A stretch of DNA of 64,000 nt. Source: an uncultured Treponema sp. (GTDB taxonomy: Bacteria > Spirochaetota > Spirochaetia > Treponematales > Treponemataceae). Below the pieces are notes generated by a model. It was not told the DNA's origin. It saw only the letters and a program-made list of their open reading frames with translations, and did not search any database. The stretch covers positions 1 through 64,000 of the forward strand of contig CALDIB010000087.1 of NCBI GenBank assembly GCA_937902125.1, read 5' to 3'. Made by a program: the position numbers and the translations under genes. How positions within the stretch are numbered: the stretch's first letter is position 1; every line of letters starts with the position of its first letter. This document shows positions 57,045 through 64,000 of the stretch, piece by piece.

Positions 57045-57839
57045 CTAGGACAAAAGCATTTTGTCGCTCAAAGTGTCTTCGCCGCCTTGAACGCTAAAGC
57101 GCTCAAGCAAATCCTTAACCTCAAGCTTTTTCTTTTCCTCGCCGCCGGCCTCGTAAACAATATGGCCGTCAAGCATCATAATCAAGCGGTTTCCGTAGCG
57201 AATGGCGTCCCGCATGTTGTGGGTGACCATAAATGTAGTGAGCCTGTCGCGCTGGACAAAAAATTCTGTAAGTTCCAAAACCTTTTTTGCGGTCTTTGGA
57301 TCAAGTGCGGCCGTGTGCTCGTCCAAAAGCAAGAGCTTTGGCTTTTGCAAAACGGCCATCAAAAGGGTCAAGGCCTGGCGCTGTCCGCCGCTCAAAAGTC
57401 CGACTTTCGCGGTCATTCGCTCTTCCAAGCCCAACTCCAACTTTGCCAGCGCTTCCTTAAAAAGGCCGCGCTCTTTTTGGGTTATTCCCCAAGCCAAAGT
57501 TCTTTGCTTTCCCCGCCTGTAGGCCAGCGCCAGATTTTCTTCTATTTGCATATTGGCGCAAGTTCCAAGCATAGGGTCTTGAAAAACGCGGCCCAAATAT
57601 TTCGCGCGCTTGTGTTCCTTGATGTGGGTCAAGTCGTTTCCGTCAAGCAGGATTGAGCCGGAATCGCAAGAATGAACTCCGGCGATTAAATTTAGAAGCG
57701 TTGACTTTCCGGCGCCGTTTCCGCCAATAACAGTGACAAAGTCTCCGTCGCTCAGCGTAAGGCTCACGTCTTTTAAAGCGCGGCGCTCGGTAATAAGGCC
57801 TGGATTGAATGTCTTTGAAACGTGTCTAACTTCAAGCAT
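57045..57839 (-). CDS. ABC transporter ATP-binding protein
   Basis: The ATPase of a three-gene ABC importer. The 264 residues have Walker A GGNGAGKSTLLNLI, Q-loop VFQDPML, signature LLSGGQRQALTLLMA, Walker B KLLLLDEHTA and switch His VTHNMRD. The start at 57839 overlaps the permease stop by eight bases with GGGAGGAAG upstream; the frame is open to 57920. The family is the spirochaete/streptococcal TrpXYZ-like type (PF04392-linked), usually for aromatic amino acids or nucleosides. Confidence 0.9.
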   Translation of the reverse strand: MLEVRHVSKTFNPGLITERRALKDVSLTLSDGDFVTVIGGNGAGKSTLLNLIAGVHSCDSGSILLDGNDLTHIKEHKRAKYLGRVFQDPMLGTCANMQIEENLALAYRRGKQRTLAWGITQKERGLFKEALAKLELGLEERMTAKVGLLSGGQRQALTLLMAVLQKPKLLLLDEHTAALDPKTAKKVLELTEFFVQRDRLTTFMVTHNMRDAIRYGNRLIMMLDGHIVYEAGGEEKKKLEVKDLLERFSVQGGEDTLSDKMLLS

Positions 57840-58833
57840 TGTGGCTTCCTCCCATAAGAGCGTCGTCTGTCTTTGCCACGTTCTCCGCGACAAAAGCGTC
57901 GTTGGGCGGATTGGCCACAATGTTTTTTCGTTTGTTGAATTTCTTTTTTAGGACAGGAAGGGAAAGCGCCAGAGCCACGATTATGGCGCTGAACAATTTC
58001 ATGTCCTGAGTCTTCATTCCCAACTGAAGAACAAGCGCGATAATCAAGCGGTAAATTACCGAGCCTACCGCCACGCCCAAAAGTTGAACCCAAAATGAAA
58101 ATCTTTGTCCAAAGAAAACTTCGCCGATGATTATTGAAGCCAAGCCTATGACAATGGTTCCGATTCCCATGCTCACGTCGCCAAAGCGCTGCTGCTGCAT
58201 GACCAAGCCGCCGCTCAAAGCCACAAGGCCGTTGCTTATCATCAAGGCCAAAAGCTTCATGTTGTCCGTGTTGATTCCCTGGGCGCGGCTCATGTGGGCG
58301 TTGTTGCCCGTGGAGCGAATGGCGCTTCCGATTTCCGTTCCAAAAAACCAATAAAGCGCTGCGATTACAAGAACGGCAAAAACAAGGCCTGCGATAAGGC
58401 TGGTCCAAGTTGAAGCCATGTCGCGGAATTTCTGGGCCAAGCCAAAAGCGTCGCTGATGTAAGTCATAATCGTTTTGTCGCCCCGCGCCAAAGGCTTGTT
58501 GGGGCCGCCCAAAACTCGCAGGTTAATTGAATAAAGCGCCAACTGCATCAAGATTCCGGCAAGAATTCCGGGAATGTTCAACTTAGTGTGAAGAAGGCCG
58601 GTAATGGCGCCCGCAATCATTCCCGCAAACACGGCGACTAAAAGCGCGAGCAGGGGATTCATTCCGCCGGCGATTAAAATGGCGCAAGAACAGCCGCCCA
58701 AAGCAAAGGAGCCGTCAACAGTCATGTCGGCAAAGTCCAAGATTTTAAATGTAATGTAAACTCCCAGCGCCATGATTCCCCAGAGAATTCCCTGGCTGGC
58801 GGCGCCTAGCATAGATGCCATAAAGGGCGGCAT
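57832..58833 (-). CDS. ABC transporter permease
   Basis: A 333-residue inner-membrane protein with about nine helices of the BPD_transp_2 (branched-chain/sugar-like) class: GILWGIMALGVYITFKILDF, ADMTVDGSFALGGCSCAILI, NIPGILAGILMQLALYSINL, and ALMISNGLVALSGGLVMQQQ. The start at 58833 has GGAGG seven bases upstream. It pairs with the ATPase (overlap) and the lipoprotein substrate-binding gene upstream, with one hairpin element between. Confidence 0.9.
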   Translation of the reverse strand: MPPFMASMLGAASQGILWGIMALGVYITFKILDFADMTVDGSFALGGCSCAILIAGGMNPLLALLVAVFAGMIAGAITGLLHTKLNIPGILAGILMQLALYSINLRVLGGPNKPLARGDKTIMTYISDAFGLAQKFRDMASTWTSLIAGLVFAVLVIAALYWFFGTEIGSAIRSTGNNAHMSRAQGINTDNMKLLALMISNGLVALSGGLVMQQQRFGDVSMGIGTIVIGLASIIIGEVFFGQRFSFWVQLLGVAVGSVIYRLIIALVLQLGMKTQDMKLFSAIIVALALSLPVLKKKFNKRKNIVANPPNDAFVAENVAKTDDALMGGSHNA

Positions 58834-58858
58834 AGTTGTTCCTCCAAAAAGTGTCTTA

Positions 58859-58922
58859 TTGCGGATTGACAATTAAAAAATCAATCCGCAAAAGGAGCGT
58901 GTCAAGTCGGCAATGACCGTTC
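58859..58922 (-). repeat. Two-hairpin 3' element, diverged copy C
   Basis: Next to the stop of the substrate-binding gene: stem GAGCG-x-GTCA/TGAC-CGTTC (58895-58922), then TTTT and stem TTGCGGATTGA/TCAATCCGCAA (58859-58891). Order and position match copies A and B, while four central pairs of the second stem differ on both arms. It probably also protects the upstream mRNA and lowers permease expression. Confidence 0.6.
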
Positions 58923-59870
58923 TTACTTAATCAAGTCGGCGGGAATTTCGATTCCCAGTTCGGCGGCGATTTCCTTGTTGCAGGCAAAGTCGCAGTTTTC
59001 CAAATATTGAATCGGCATGTCGGCCGGATTTTTTTTGTCCTTCAAAACTTCAACGGCCATCTTGGCTGTCTGCTTTCCCAACTCGTAATAGTTGATTCCG
59101 TAAGTGGCCAAGCCGCCGCCAGAAACCATTCCTTCCTCGCCGCAAATAACGGGAATCTTGTTGGGCGTGGTGACAAGCGCCACGGTCGCCATTGAAGAAG
59201 CGATCATATTGTCGGTGGGCGTGTAAATGGCGTCAACTTTTCCAACCAAACTTTGGACAACTTGCTGAACTTCGTTTGTGTTTGAGACCGTGGCTTCAAC
59301 AAAGTCAAGGCCTTCTTTTTTGCAAGCCTCTTCCGCAAGGTTTGCCTGGAACCTTGAATTTTCTTCGCTGGAGCAAAAGAGAACGGCGATTTTTTTTGCG
59401 GAAGGAATCAAGCGCTTGAGCAAGGCGATTTGCGCGGCGCAAGGAGTCAAGTCGGAAGTGCCGGAAACGTTTGTGCCGGGCTTTTCGTTGGACTCAACCA
59501 ACTGGGCGCTTTTGGGGTCGGTGACAGAAGAAACCAAAATCGGAATCTCTGTGGTCATGTTGGCCACGGCTTGCGCGGCGGGAGTGGCGATGGCAAAAAT
59601 CAAGTCGCTCCTGTCGTTCACCAATTTTTGCGCGATGGTCACGCAGTTGGACTGCTCGCCCTGCGCGTTTTCGTAGTCAATGACGATGTTTTGTCCGTCA
59701 ACGTAACCGGCCTCTTTCAAGCCGTCAACAAAGCCCTGATAGTTTTTGTCAAGGGCGGGGTGCTCAACCAATTGGATTACGCCGATTTTAATTTTTTTGT
59801 CTTTGTTTCCGCAAGAGCAGAACGTCAAGGCGGCCGCCAAAATCGCGGCAACAACAGCAATTTTTTTCAT
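58923..59870 (-). CDS. ABC transporter substrate-binding lipoprotein (PF04392, TrpX-like)
   Basis: A 315-residue lipoprotein with signal peptide ending TFCSC (Cys20), then two lobes of a periplasmic-binding fold (KIKIGVIQLVEHPALDKNYQ, TDNMIASSMATVALVTTPNK, EEGMVSGGGLATYGINYYEL). The Y/G-rich GINYYELGKQTA motif is typical of the TrpX-like family, reported to bind tryptophan or tyrosine in some bacteria. The GAGAGGAAG ribosome site is about 4 bases before ATG, and TATAAT lies at 59908-59913. First gene of the importer operon. Confidence 0.88.
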   Translation of the reverse strand: MKKIAVVAAILAAALTFCSCGNKDKKIKIGVIQLVEHPALDKNYQGFVDGLKEAGYVDGQNIVIDYENAQGEQSNCVTIAQKLVNDRSDLIFAIATPAAQAVANMTTEIPILVSSVTDPKSAQLVESNEKPGTNVSGTSDLTPCAAQIALLKRLIPSAKKIAVLFCSSEENSRFQANLAEEACKKEGLDFVEATVSNTNEVQQVVQSLVGKVDAIYTPTDNMIASSMATVALVTTPNKIPVICGEEGMVSGGGLATYGINYYELGKQTAKMAVEVLKDKKNPADMPIQYLENCDFACNKEIAAELGIEIPADLIK

Positions 59871-59933
59871 AAACTTCCTCTCATACTTTTATTAAAAAGT
59901 GAGAAATATTATAGTGAATTTTGCAAAGGAATT

Positions 59934-60755
59934 CTAGCGCTTTTGGCGGAGTTGGAGGACTTGCTCCACGGAAAGGCCTGTTATTTGCGCGACTTGCTCG
60001 ATGGTTCCAACATTTAAGTTCAGCATATTGCGCGCGGCTTCAACGGCTTTGGCTTGTCGGCCTTCTTCAATCGCGTCTTCCCTAATGTATGTCTTTTCAC
60101 GCTCCCATTCCATGTACTGCTTCCTCCATTGCGTGTTGCGCTTGGCGTCGCGCAAGAGCTCCAGCACCCTGCCGGTGAACTTGTCCGTGGCCCTGTTCTC
60201 GGTGACCATGCGCAAAAAGGCCTTTTGCCTTTCGTCAAAAAGTTTAGCGCAATTCTTGGAAATAAAAAAGTACTTGAAAGTCCTGTCGCCCAACTTTATT
60301 TTTGGATTCTCGGAGCAGAGGTTTTCAAAGGTGTACTTTGCCAGCCCTTCCTTAAAAATGTCGTCAACGCAAATGAATATGATGTAGGACGTTTTTAGGT
60401 CCTTGTACTTTTGCCCTGACTTCAACAAGTCAACGTCGATTACGCCTTGGTAGTAACGCGAGCGTTCAGGGAGCTCCTTTGTGTCGGCGGCCTGCATTTC
60501 TATGTTATAAACTTTGAGTCCGTCAGCATCCTTTGCGTAAACGTCCAGTCTGACGCCCTTGCTGTCAAAATCGATGTTGATTTCTTCTTCTTGACTCATC
60601 TCAATCCTCTCAATTTTGAACTCAAGCAGAATTTCCAAAAGTTCTTTGCAAACGTCGGGATTGTGCCTCATGATTTTGTAAAAAATGAAGTTGTTTGCAA
60701 GCGTGGCGTTCTGCCATTTTTCTTCGAGCGTCTGCTCTTTTTTGATTTCGTTCAT
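59934..60755 (-). CDS. Rpn-family PD-(D/E)xK nuclease/transposase-like protein
   Basis: A 273-residue protein of the Rpn recombination-promoting nuclease family, multi-copy in spirochaetes. Seen are FIFYKIMRHNPDVCKELLEI, the nuclease core RLDVYAKDADGLKVYNIEMQ (Asp and Glu-x-Gln), RSRYYQGVIDVDLLKSGQKY and TSYIIFICVDDIF, then a C-terminal coiled tail (EGRQAKAVEAARNMLN) with a small helix-turn-helix (TIEQVAQITGLSVEQVLQLR). AAGGAGG lies six bases before ATG at 60755. It promotes recombination-linked mobility in E. coli relatives; no flanking inverted repeats were seen. Confidence 0.87.
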   Translation of the reverse strand: MNEIKKEQTLEEKWQNATLANNFIFYKIMRHNPDVCKELLEILLEFKIERIEMSQEEEINIDFDSKGVRLDVYAKDADGLKVYNIEMQAADTKELPERSRYYQGVIDVDLLKSGQKYKDLKTSYIIFICVDDIFKEGLAKYTFENLCSENPKIKLGDRTFKYFFISKNCAKLFDERQKAFLRMVTENRATDKFTGRVLELLRDAKRNTQWRKQYMEWEREKTYIREDAIEEGRQAKAVEAARNMLNLNVGTIEQVAQITGLSVEQVLQLRQKR

Positions 60756-60935
60756 GCGAACCTCCTTAAAGCGCGGCCTGATTTTTTGCCGTTGCAACTA
60801 TAAGGTAGGATTTTTTATCAAGAATTTAGTGTTTTTTTGAGGAAATTCGTAAAAAATTTTAGTTATCCCTATACGGACACTTTGAATTCCAGTATGAAAG
60901 AGAGGTGGAACATATGCTGGGAAAAGCAAAAAGCG

Positions 60936-61598
60936 CTAGTCCAAGGTAAATGAAATTCCAAACGACGGCTTGATATAATAGCCGCCAAAATCAACGCTAA
61001 GGCTTTCCGTGGCTGACCTTGACCCTAGCTTGGCCGACTCAGTTCCAAATCCAAACAAAGGAAGCCCGATTAAACATGAAGCGTACATTCCAACACTGTC
61101 AGAAATTCTCAAAGTGCCTGAAAAATCAAACCCAGCAAAAAACATCATGGTGAGTGCCTTCAGTTCAACATTATATATGTCATAATTATACACATATGAG
61201 TATCGCTTTTTTAAAACCGAAAAGTCATAACCAAAAACGCCTGCAATGCTGGCAATAGCCCTTTCATTTCGGACAAACGCATAGCCCAAACCTAGTTCAG
61301 CGTTAAAGTCAAAGCCCCATTGCGGATCGCCGTCAACAAAATCATCAACCCTCAAACCGCCAAGTTCAAGCCCGGCTTGAAGCAAAAAGCCGCTTGGTTC
61401 ATGAATTGATTGAGCCTTGAAATCCAGTCCGAGCCCAAAGCCTTTCATTTCTGAACTTCCGGCGCTGTCCGACACGCCAACTTTAAAAACCGGGATTCCT
61501 AGGCCAAGATTCAAATTATTAATCCAATCTGACCAATCAAAAGCAAAAAGACCAAAAGACAAACAAAACATTGATATAAAAACAAAAAACTTTTTCAT
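60936..61598 (-). CDS. Outer-membrane beta-barrel protein
   Basis: A 220-residue exported protein with signal peptide (MKKFFVFISMFCLSFGLFAF) and alternating hydrophobic strands with glycines (GFGLGLDFKAQSIHEPSGFL, FDFNAELGLGYAFVRNERAI, GGYYIKPSFGISFTLD), consistent with a small eight-strand barrel. No specific family recognised. The TTGACA with TATAAT/TAATAT at about 61670-61695 (minus) and the dyad at 61643-61663 suggest control by the divergent XRE regulator. Confidence 0.75.
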   Translation of the reverse strand: MKKFFVFISMFCLSFGLFAFDWSDWINNLNLGLGIPVFKVGVSDSAGSSEMKGFGLGLDFKAQSIHEPSGFLLQAGLELGGLRVDDFVDGDPQWGFDFNAELGLGYAFVRNERAIASIAGVFGYDFSVLKKRYSYVYNYDIYNVELKALTMMFFAGFDFSGTLRISDSVGMYASCLIGLPLFGFGTESAKLGSRSATESLSVDFGGYYIKPSFGISFTLD

Positions 61599-61642
61599 TT
61601 CAAATGCTCCTATACAGCAAATTAAACCATAAAACTAAAAAT

Positions 61643-61663
61643 ATATTGCTCTACAAGCAATAT
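61643..61663. promoter_or_regulatory. Inverted repeat between the barrel protein and XRE genes
   Basis: ATATTGCT-CTACA-AGCAATAT, eight-base arms and a five-base loop, 45 bases upstream of the barrel gene and 75 upstream of the XRE gene. It is a plausible operator for the regulator. Confidence 0.5.
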
Positions 61664-61739
61664 CACTTCAATATTATAGCGTAAAAAACCCTATGTCAAG
61701 TAAAAAATAGCCTATAATGCTTTAAAAGGAACGGTTTGA

Positions 61740-62054
61740 ATGACAGAGGACGCTTTTAGAGACAGACTGCGCTTTTTAAGGAACGAGCGGAAAATTTCCG
61801 CGCGGGAAATGAGCCTTGCCCTTGGCCAAAACGAAAGCTACATCAACAAAATAGAAACCGGAAAGTGCTCCACCAGCGTCGGCTCTTTCTTAAAAATTTG
61901 CGACTACCTGAACATTCAGCCAAAAGATTTTTTTAACGAAAGCGTTCAAAACACAAAGACAAAGGACGCGGTCATTTTGGATTTTTTCCACAAGCTTTCC
62001 AGCCGCCAGTCCGAATACATTCTGGCCCTGCTGCAAGATTTGACGGAAGAGTAA
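61740..62054 (+). CDS. XRE-family transcriptional regulator
   Basis: A 104-residue protein with an N-terminal Cro/CI domain (LRFLRNERKISAREMSLALG, QNESYINKIETGKCSTSVGS; residues 8-65) and a C-terminal helix (DFFHKLSSRQSEYILALLQD). AAAAGGAA is about nine bases before ATG. Divergent from the outer-membrane barrel gene. Confidence 0.87.
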   Translation: MTEDAFRDRLRFLRNERKISAREMSLALGQNESYINKIETGKCSTSVGSFLKICDYLNIQPKDFFNESVQNTKTKDAVILDFFHKLSSRQSEYILALLQDLTEE

Positions 62055-62120
62055 GGCTAGCAATAAAACTTCAATGACTTTTTGCCGAATATAACATAGT
62101 AACTTCCGATGCGAAGAATA

Positions 62121-62393
62121 TTAGGCAATTTTTATTCCCCCGCATGCAGCGTATTTAAACAATGTCTGAGCGTTATGCGATAAAAATTCCTCAAAAAACT
62201 TCAAATCGTCGGCGCTAAAATATTCATTAAAAATCCATTTGTAAGAAGGCAGTTCGCATCGAGCGGAACAAAATCCGCCAGCTTCTCGAGGACGCTCAAA
62301 CTGAACCTCTATGGATTTTAATTCCCCGCTATTCTTGAGTTCCGAGTGCGCTATTATTGTTTTGTCCGACAATTCAACATACTGATAAAACAT
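62121..62393 (-). CDS. Unknown small protein
   Basis: A 90-residue cytoplasmic protein (MFYQYVELSDKTIIAHSELK) with three cysteines and an ending NAQTLFKYAACGGIKIA. The start at 62393 follows AGGAGG by seven bases; the open frame extends to 62417. It has a good promoter (62423-62451). The ELSDKTIIAHSE start suggests a small beta-sheet fold of the kind found in toxin-antitoxin or immunity proteins, but I cannot assign a family. Confidence 0.65.
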   Translation of the reverse strand: MFYQYVELSDKTIIAHSELKNSGELKSIEVQFERPREAGGFCSARCELPSYKWIFNEYFSADDLKFFEEFLSHNAQTLFKYAACGGIKIA

Positions 62394-62422
62394 TGACCGC
62401 CTCCTCGCATTATTCAAAACGA

Positions 62423-62451
62423 ATTATAGCGCGCGTTAGTAAAAAAATCAA
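62423..62451 (-). promoter_or_regulatory. Promoter of the unknown small protein gene
   Basis: TTGATT (62446-62451), 17 bases, TATAAT (62423-62428) on the minus strand. The bases next to the -10 box (GCGCGC) match those in the promoter-repeat family. Confidence 0.6.
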
Positions 62452-62465
62452 ACGGCGGCGCAAAA

Positions 62466-62520
62466 AAAACGTCTAGCCACGCGAGCGGACACGTAAACAC
62501 TTCCACTAGCAAAACGGCGG
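62466..62520 (+). repeat. Degenerate copy of the hairpin-promoter repeat
   Basis: CGCGAGCGGACACGTAAACA followed by CTTCCACTAGCAAAACGG and CGGCACTATCAGCC aligns with the unit at 40600-40660. It lacks the TATAAT end. Confidence 0.5.
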
Positions 62521-62538
62521 CACTATCAGCCAACCAAA

Positions 62539-63288
62539 CTACTTCCTGGCCACAATAACCATCGTTGACATATTATGGTTGTAAGGTTCAAAGTTGTAGC
62601 CGCCGTATAATTCCGCGCTCTTAAAGCCTGAGGCCAAAATAAGGCGCTTGAGTTCCACCGCGCTGTAGAGGCGCTGGACAAATTCGTGCTCGATGCGACC
62701 GCCGTCCTTTCCAAGCAAAATCCATTTTGAGCGAAGGCCCTCCCATGCGCCTTCAACGCTAAACTTGGTCAGCACCGTCATGCCGGCGCGCTCAAACCAT
62801 TCGCCTTCAGTCCAGAACTTAATCGCAGTTTCGCGGCTGACGCATTCCAAAATAAAAAAGCCGCCGTCCTTAACGCAGTCGCAGATGCGGCGCAAAATTT
62901 GGATGTCCTCCTCTATCGTGTCGCAGTAGCCAAAAGAAGTGTAAAGGTTTATCGCCGCGTCAAACTTTTTTTTGCTGGTGAACGTCCTAAGGTCGTCCTT
63001 TATCCATTCGATTTTCACGCCCTCGTCGGCGGCGCTTTCTTTGGCGGCGTCAAGTTCAGATTGAATCAAGTCAACGCCGGTCACTTTCAGGCCCCGCAGG
63101 GCAAGCTCGACGCTGATTCTTCCAGGACCGCAGCCAGCGTCCAAAACGCTTGAGCCTTTGGAAAGGCCAGCGATTTTGCAAACCGCTTCGGCGACGCCAG
63201 GAGCCTCCGCCCACTTTGGCGCGTCAAACATAATCGGCCCGTAATTTTTCCAAAAAGATTCGTTTTCAAACCAAGAGCGTTCCGCCAT
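62539..63288 (-). CDS. SAM-dependent class I methyltransferase
   Basis: A 249-residue enzyme: FDAPKWAEAPGVAEAVCKIA, SAM motif I VLDAGCGPGRISVELA (about residues 50-64), GVDLIQSELDAAKE and DDLRTF for motif II/III, FDAAINLYTSFGYC, and a C-terminal beta part ending NMSTMVIVARK. It is of the ubiquitous Methyltransf_25 class; the substrate is unknown. The start at 63288 has GGGAGG four bases upstream. The frame is open to 63372. The promoter TAGCAA-N17-TAGAAT lies upstream. Confidence 0.85.
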   Translation of the reverse strand: MAERSWFENESFWKNYGPIMFDAPKWAEAPGVAEAVCKIAGLSKGSSVLDAGCGPGRISVELALRGLKVTGVDLIQSELDAAKESAADEGVKIEWIKDDLRTFTSKKKFDAAINLYTSFGYCDTIEEDIQILRRICDCVKDGGFFILECVSRETAIKFWTEGEWFERAGMTVLTKFSVEGAWEGLRSKWILLGKDGGRIEHEFVQRLYSAVELKRLILASGFKSAELYGGYNFEPYNHNMSTMVIVARK

Positions 63289-63314
63289 AAGACCTCCCTT
63301 CAAGCGACGATTTA

Positions 63315-63343
63315 ATTCTAGCGCGCATCCCGCTTTATTGCTA
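63315..63343 (-). promoter_or_regulatory. TAGCAA-type promoter of the methyltransferase gene
   Basis: TAGCAA (63338-63343), 17 bases, TAGAAT (63315-63320) on the minus strand, 27 bases before the start codon. It repeats the box and spacing of the hairpin-promoter family. Confidence 0.55.
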
Positions 63344-63402
63344 GAGAAAGAATTTGCTTCAAGCATTTCCACAATTATAGAATCTTTATCTTGTTTTTAG
63401 AA

Positions 63403-64000
63403 TCAAAAACTCGCTCCGCCGGAAAGAGAGAACTGAACTGCGTCTTCGTTGATGTTGTAGGCCACGCCCATGGCAAAGGCTGGAAAGGCCAGCTTTGAAA
63501 AATAAAAGCGCGCCCCGCCTTCAGGTCCAACGCACACATACAGGGACCCGTCCCAATCTTTTGCGGCGGCCAATTCAAAAAGTCCATACAAAGAAAGAAG
63601 TCCAAATTTTGTCTTGAGCAAGGCCGCCTCAAAGCCCGTGTAAAATCCAAAAATTTGGTCTGTCACAAATTTTGTGGGAAGCAAGGTCACGCCGGAAAGG
63701 GAGCGGCCGACATAATTTGTCTCAAGCAAATTGTTTGAAAAAAATCCTTTGCAGCCGGACATAAGCCTAAGTCTGGGAATAACCGCCCGCTGGACTTGCG
63801 CTGAAAAATTAAATGTGGGAGCGAAGCGCTGGCTTGAAACGTCCGAAAACAAAAGTTCCGTTCCAACAGAAAATGAGTTGACGCTCAAGAAAAATCCGTT
63901 CCACGAAGAAGACGCGATTCCCCAAGAGGCTTCCGCGCTCCATTGATTTCTCCGCTGAACTTGCGGCGAGTCTATGGGATTAAAAAATGAATAGCCGACT
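63403..64000 (-). CDS. Outer-membrane beta-barrel protein, 5' end outside the window
   Basis: The frame is open from the right edge to 63403; the visible 199 codons begin VGYSFFNPIDSPQVQRRNQW and include beta-barrel-like repeats (SWGIASSSWNGFFLSVNSFS, FGFYTGFEAALLKTKFGLLS) and an aromatic end, QFSLSGGASF. The C-terminal Phe fits outer-membrane insertion. The N-terminus with any signal peptide lies beyond 64000. The family is not recognised. It and the methyltransferase are separated by about 110 bases. Confidence 0.7.
   Translation of the reverse strand, partial: VGYSFFNPIDSPQVQRRNQWSAEASWGIASSSWNGFFLSVNSFSVGTELLFSDVSSQRFAPTFNFSAQVQRAVIPRLRLMSGCKGFFSNNLLETNYVGRSLSGVTLLPTKFVTDQIFGFYTGFEAALLKTKFGLLSLYGLFELAAAKDWDGSLYVCVGPEGGARFYFSKLAFPAFAMGVAYNINEDAVQFSLSGGASF

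Noticed and set aside
59871..59933. T-box or tryptophan riboswitch upstream of the TrpX-like gene
   Set aside because: Only about 60 bases separate the genes, with a -10 box and a ribosome site; no T-box sequence or extended structure is visible.
1..64000. DGR reverse transcriptase or template repeat in the window
   Set aside because: No protein with a YxDD-type reverse transcriptase motif was found among the open frames, and no A-rich near-copy of either candidate variable region was recognised by eye.

Overview
The window looks like a chromosomal segment of a spirochaete, most likely a host- or gut-associated Treponema. The evidence is the many spirochaete-type lipoproteins, TpLRR/BspA-like repeats, formylglycine-enzyme (FGE/SUMF1)-fold lipoproteins, TPM/LemA proteins, adenylate cyclase-FecR pairing, several diguanylate cyclases and a beta-glucosidase. 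The species assignment is inference. There are no rRNA genes, CRISPR arrays or complete insertion sequences. Most genes lie on the minus strand.

Layout. 1-3154: one minus-strand transcription unit from a consensus promoter at 3126-3154: tRNA-Thr, rpmG, tRNA-Trp, secE, nusG, rplK, rplA, rplJ (rplJ runs off the left edge). 3229-7975: ptsI-der-merR-rsm22 operon, overlapping genes, from a promoter placed so that ptsI mRNA would be leaderless. 8013-27081: a 19-kb envelope region read right to left: adenylate cyclase, FecR/FnIII membrane protein, outer-membrane barrel protein and a beta-helix lipoprotein, then two giant paralogous beta-helix lipoproteins, one ending in an FGE-like domain and one in leucine-rich repeats. 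Each giant gene has its own copy of a promoter-bearing hairpin repeat. 27241-34000: accessory genes: palindromic repeats, a DUF3990 pair, a repeat lipoprotein divergent from an XRE regulator, pncB, and a HindVP-type restriction-modification pair. 33904-39100: TPM/LemA operon, a GGDEF protein and an EAL protein. 39220-46304: symporter, a promoter-repeat cluster, an unknown protein, MgtC, RecQ and Nnr; both RecQ and Nnr carry in-frame insertions. 46484-51141: HigBA-like toxin-antitoxin, two small proteins, a second FGE-fold protein, a SAM-domain membrane protein and an XRE regulator. 51269-64000: beta-glucosidase, GGDEF sensor, EamA transporter, RlpA, a three-gene ABC importer, an Rpn-family nuclease, two outer-membrane barrels, an XRE regulator and a methyltransferase.

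The most unusual content is as follows. (1) Two FGE-fold proteins (14106-18692 and 47893-50376) end in tyrosine-, asparagine- and aspartate-rich segments encoded almost only by NNC codons between fixed codons, as in the variable repeats of diversity-generating retroelements; no reverse transcriptase lies in the window. (2) A family of hairpin repeats ends in a TAGCAA-N17-TATAAT promoter in the sense of the next gene. (3) A two-hairpin 3' element follows stop codons at three loci and shows compensatory base changes. (4) The housekeeping enzyme Nnr carries three in-frame inserts built of one short repeat, and RecQ carries three palindromes inside its zinc region. (5) Several genes have a -10 box 6-8 bases before the start codon and no Shine-Dalgarno sequence, which predicts leaderless transcripts.

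Second-messenger genes are dense here: one class III adenylate cyclase, two intact GGDEF proteins and one EAL phosphodiesterase. They are interspersed with envelope protein genes, which suggests surface remodelling in response to signals, but no direct link can be shown from sequence alone.
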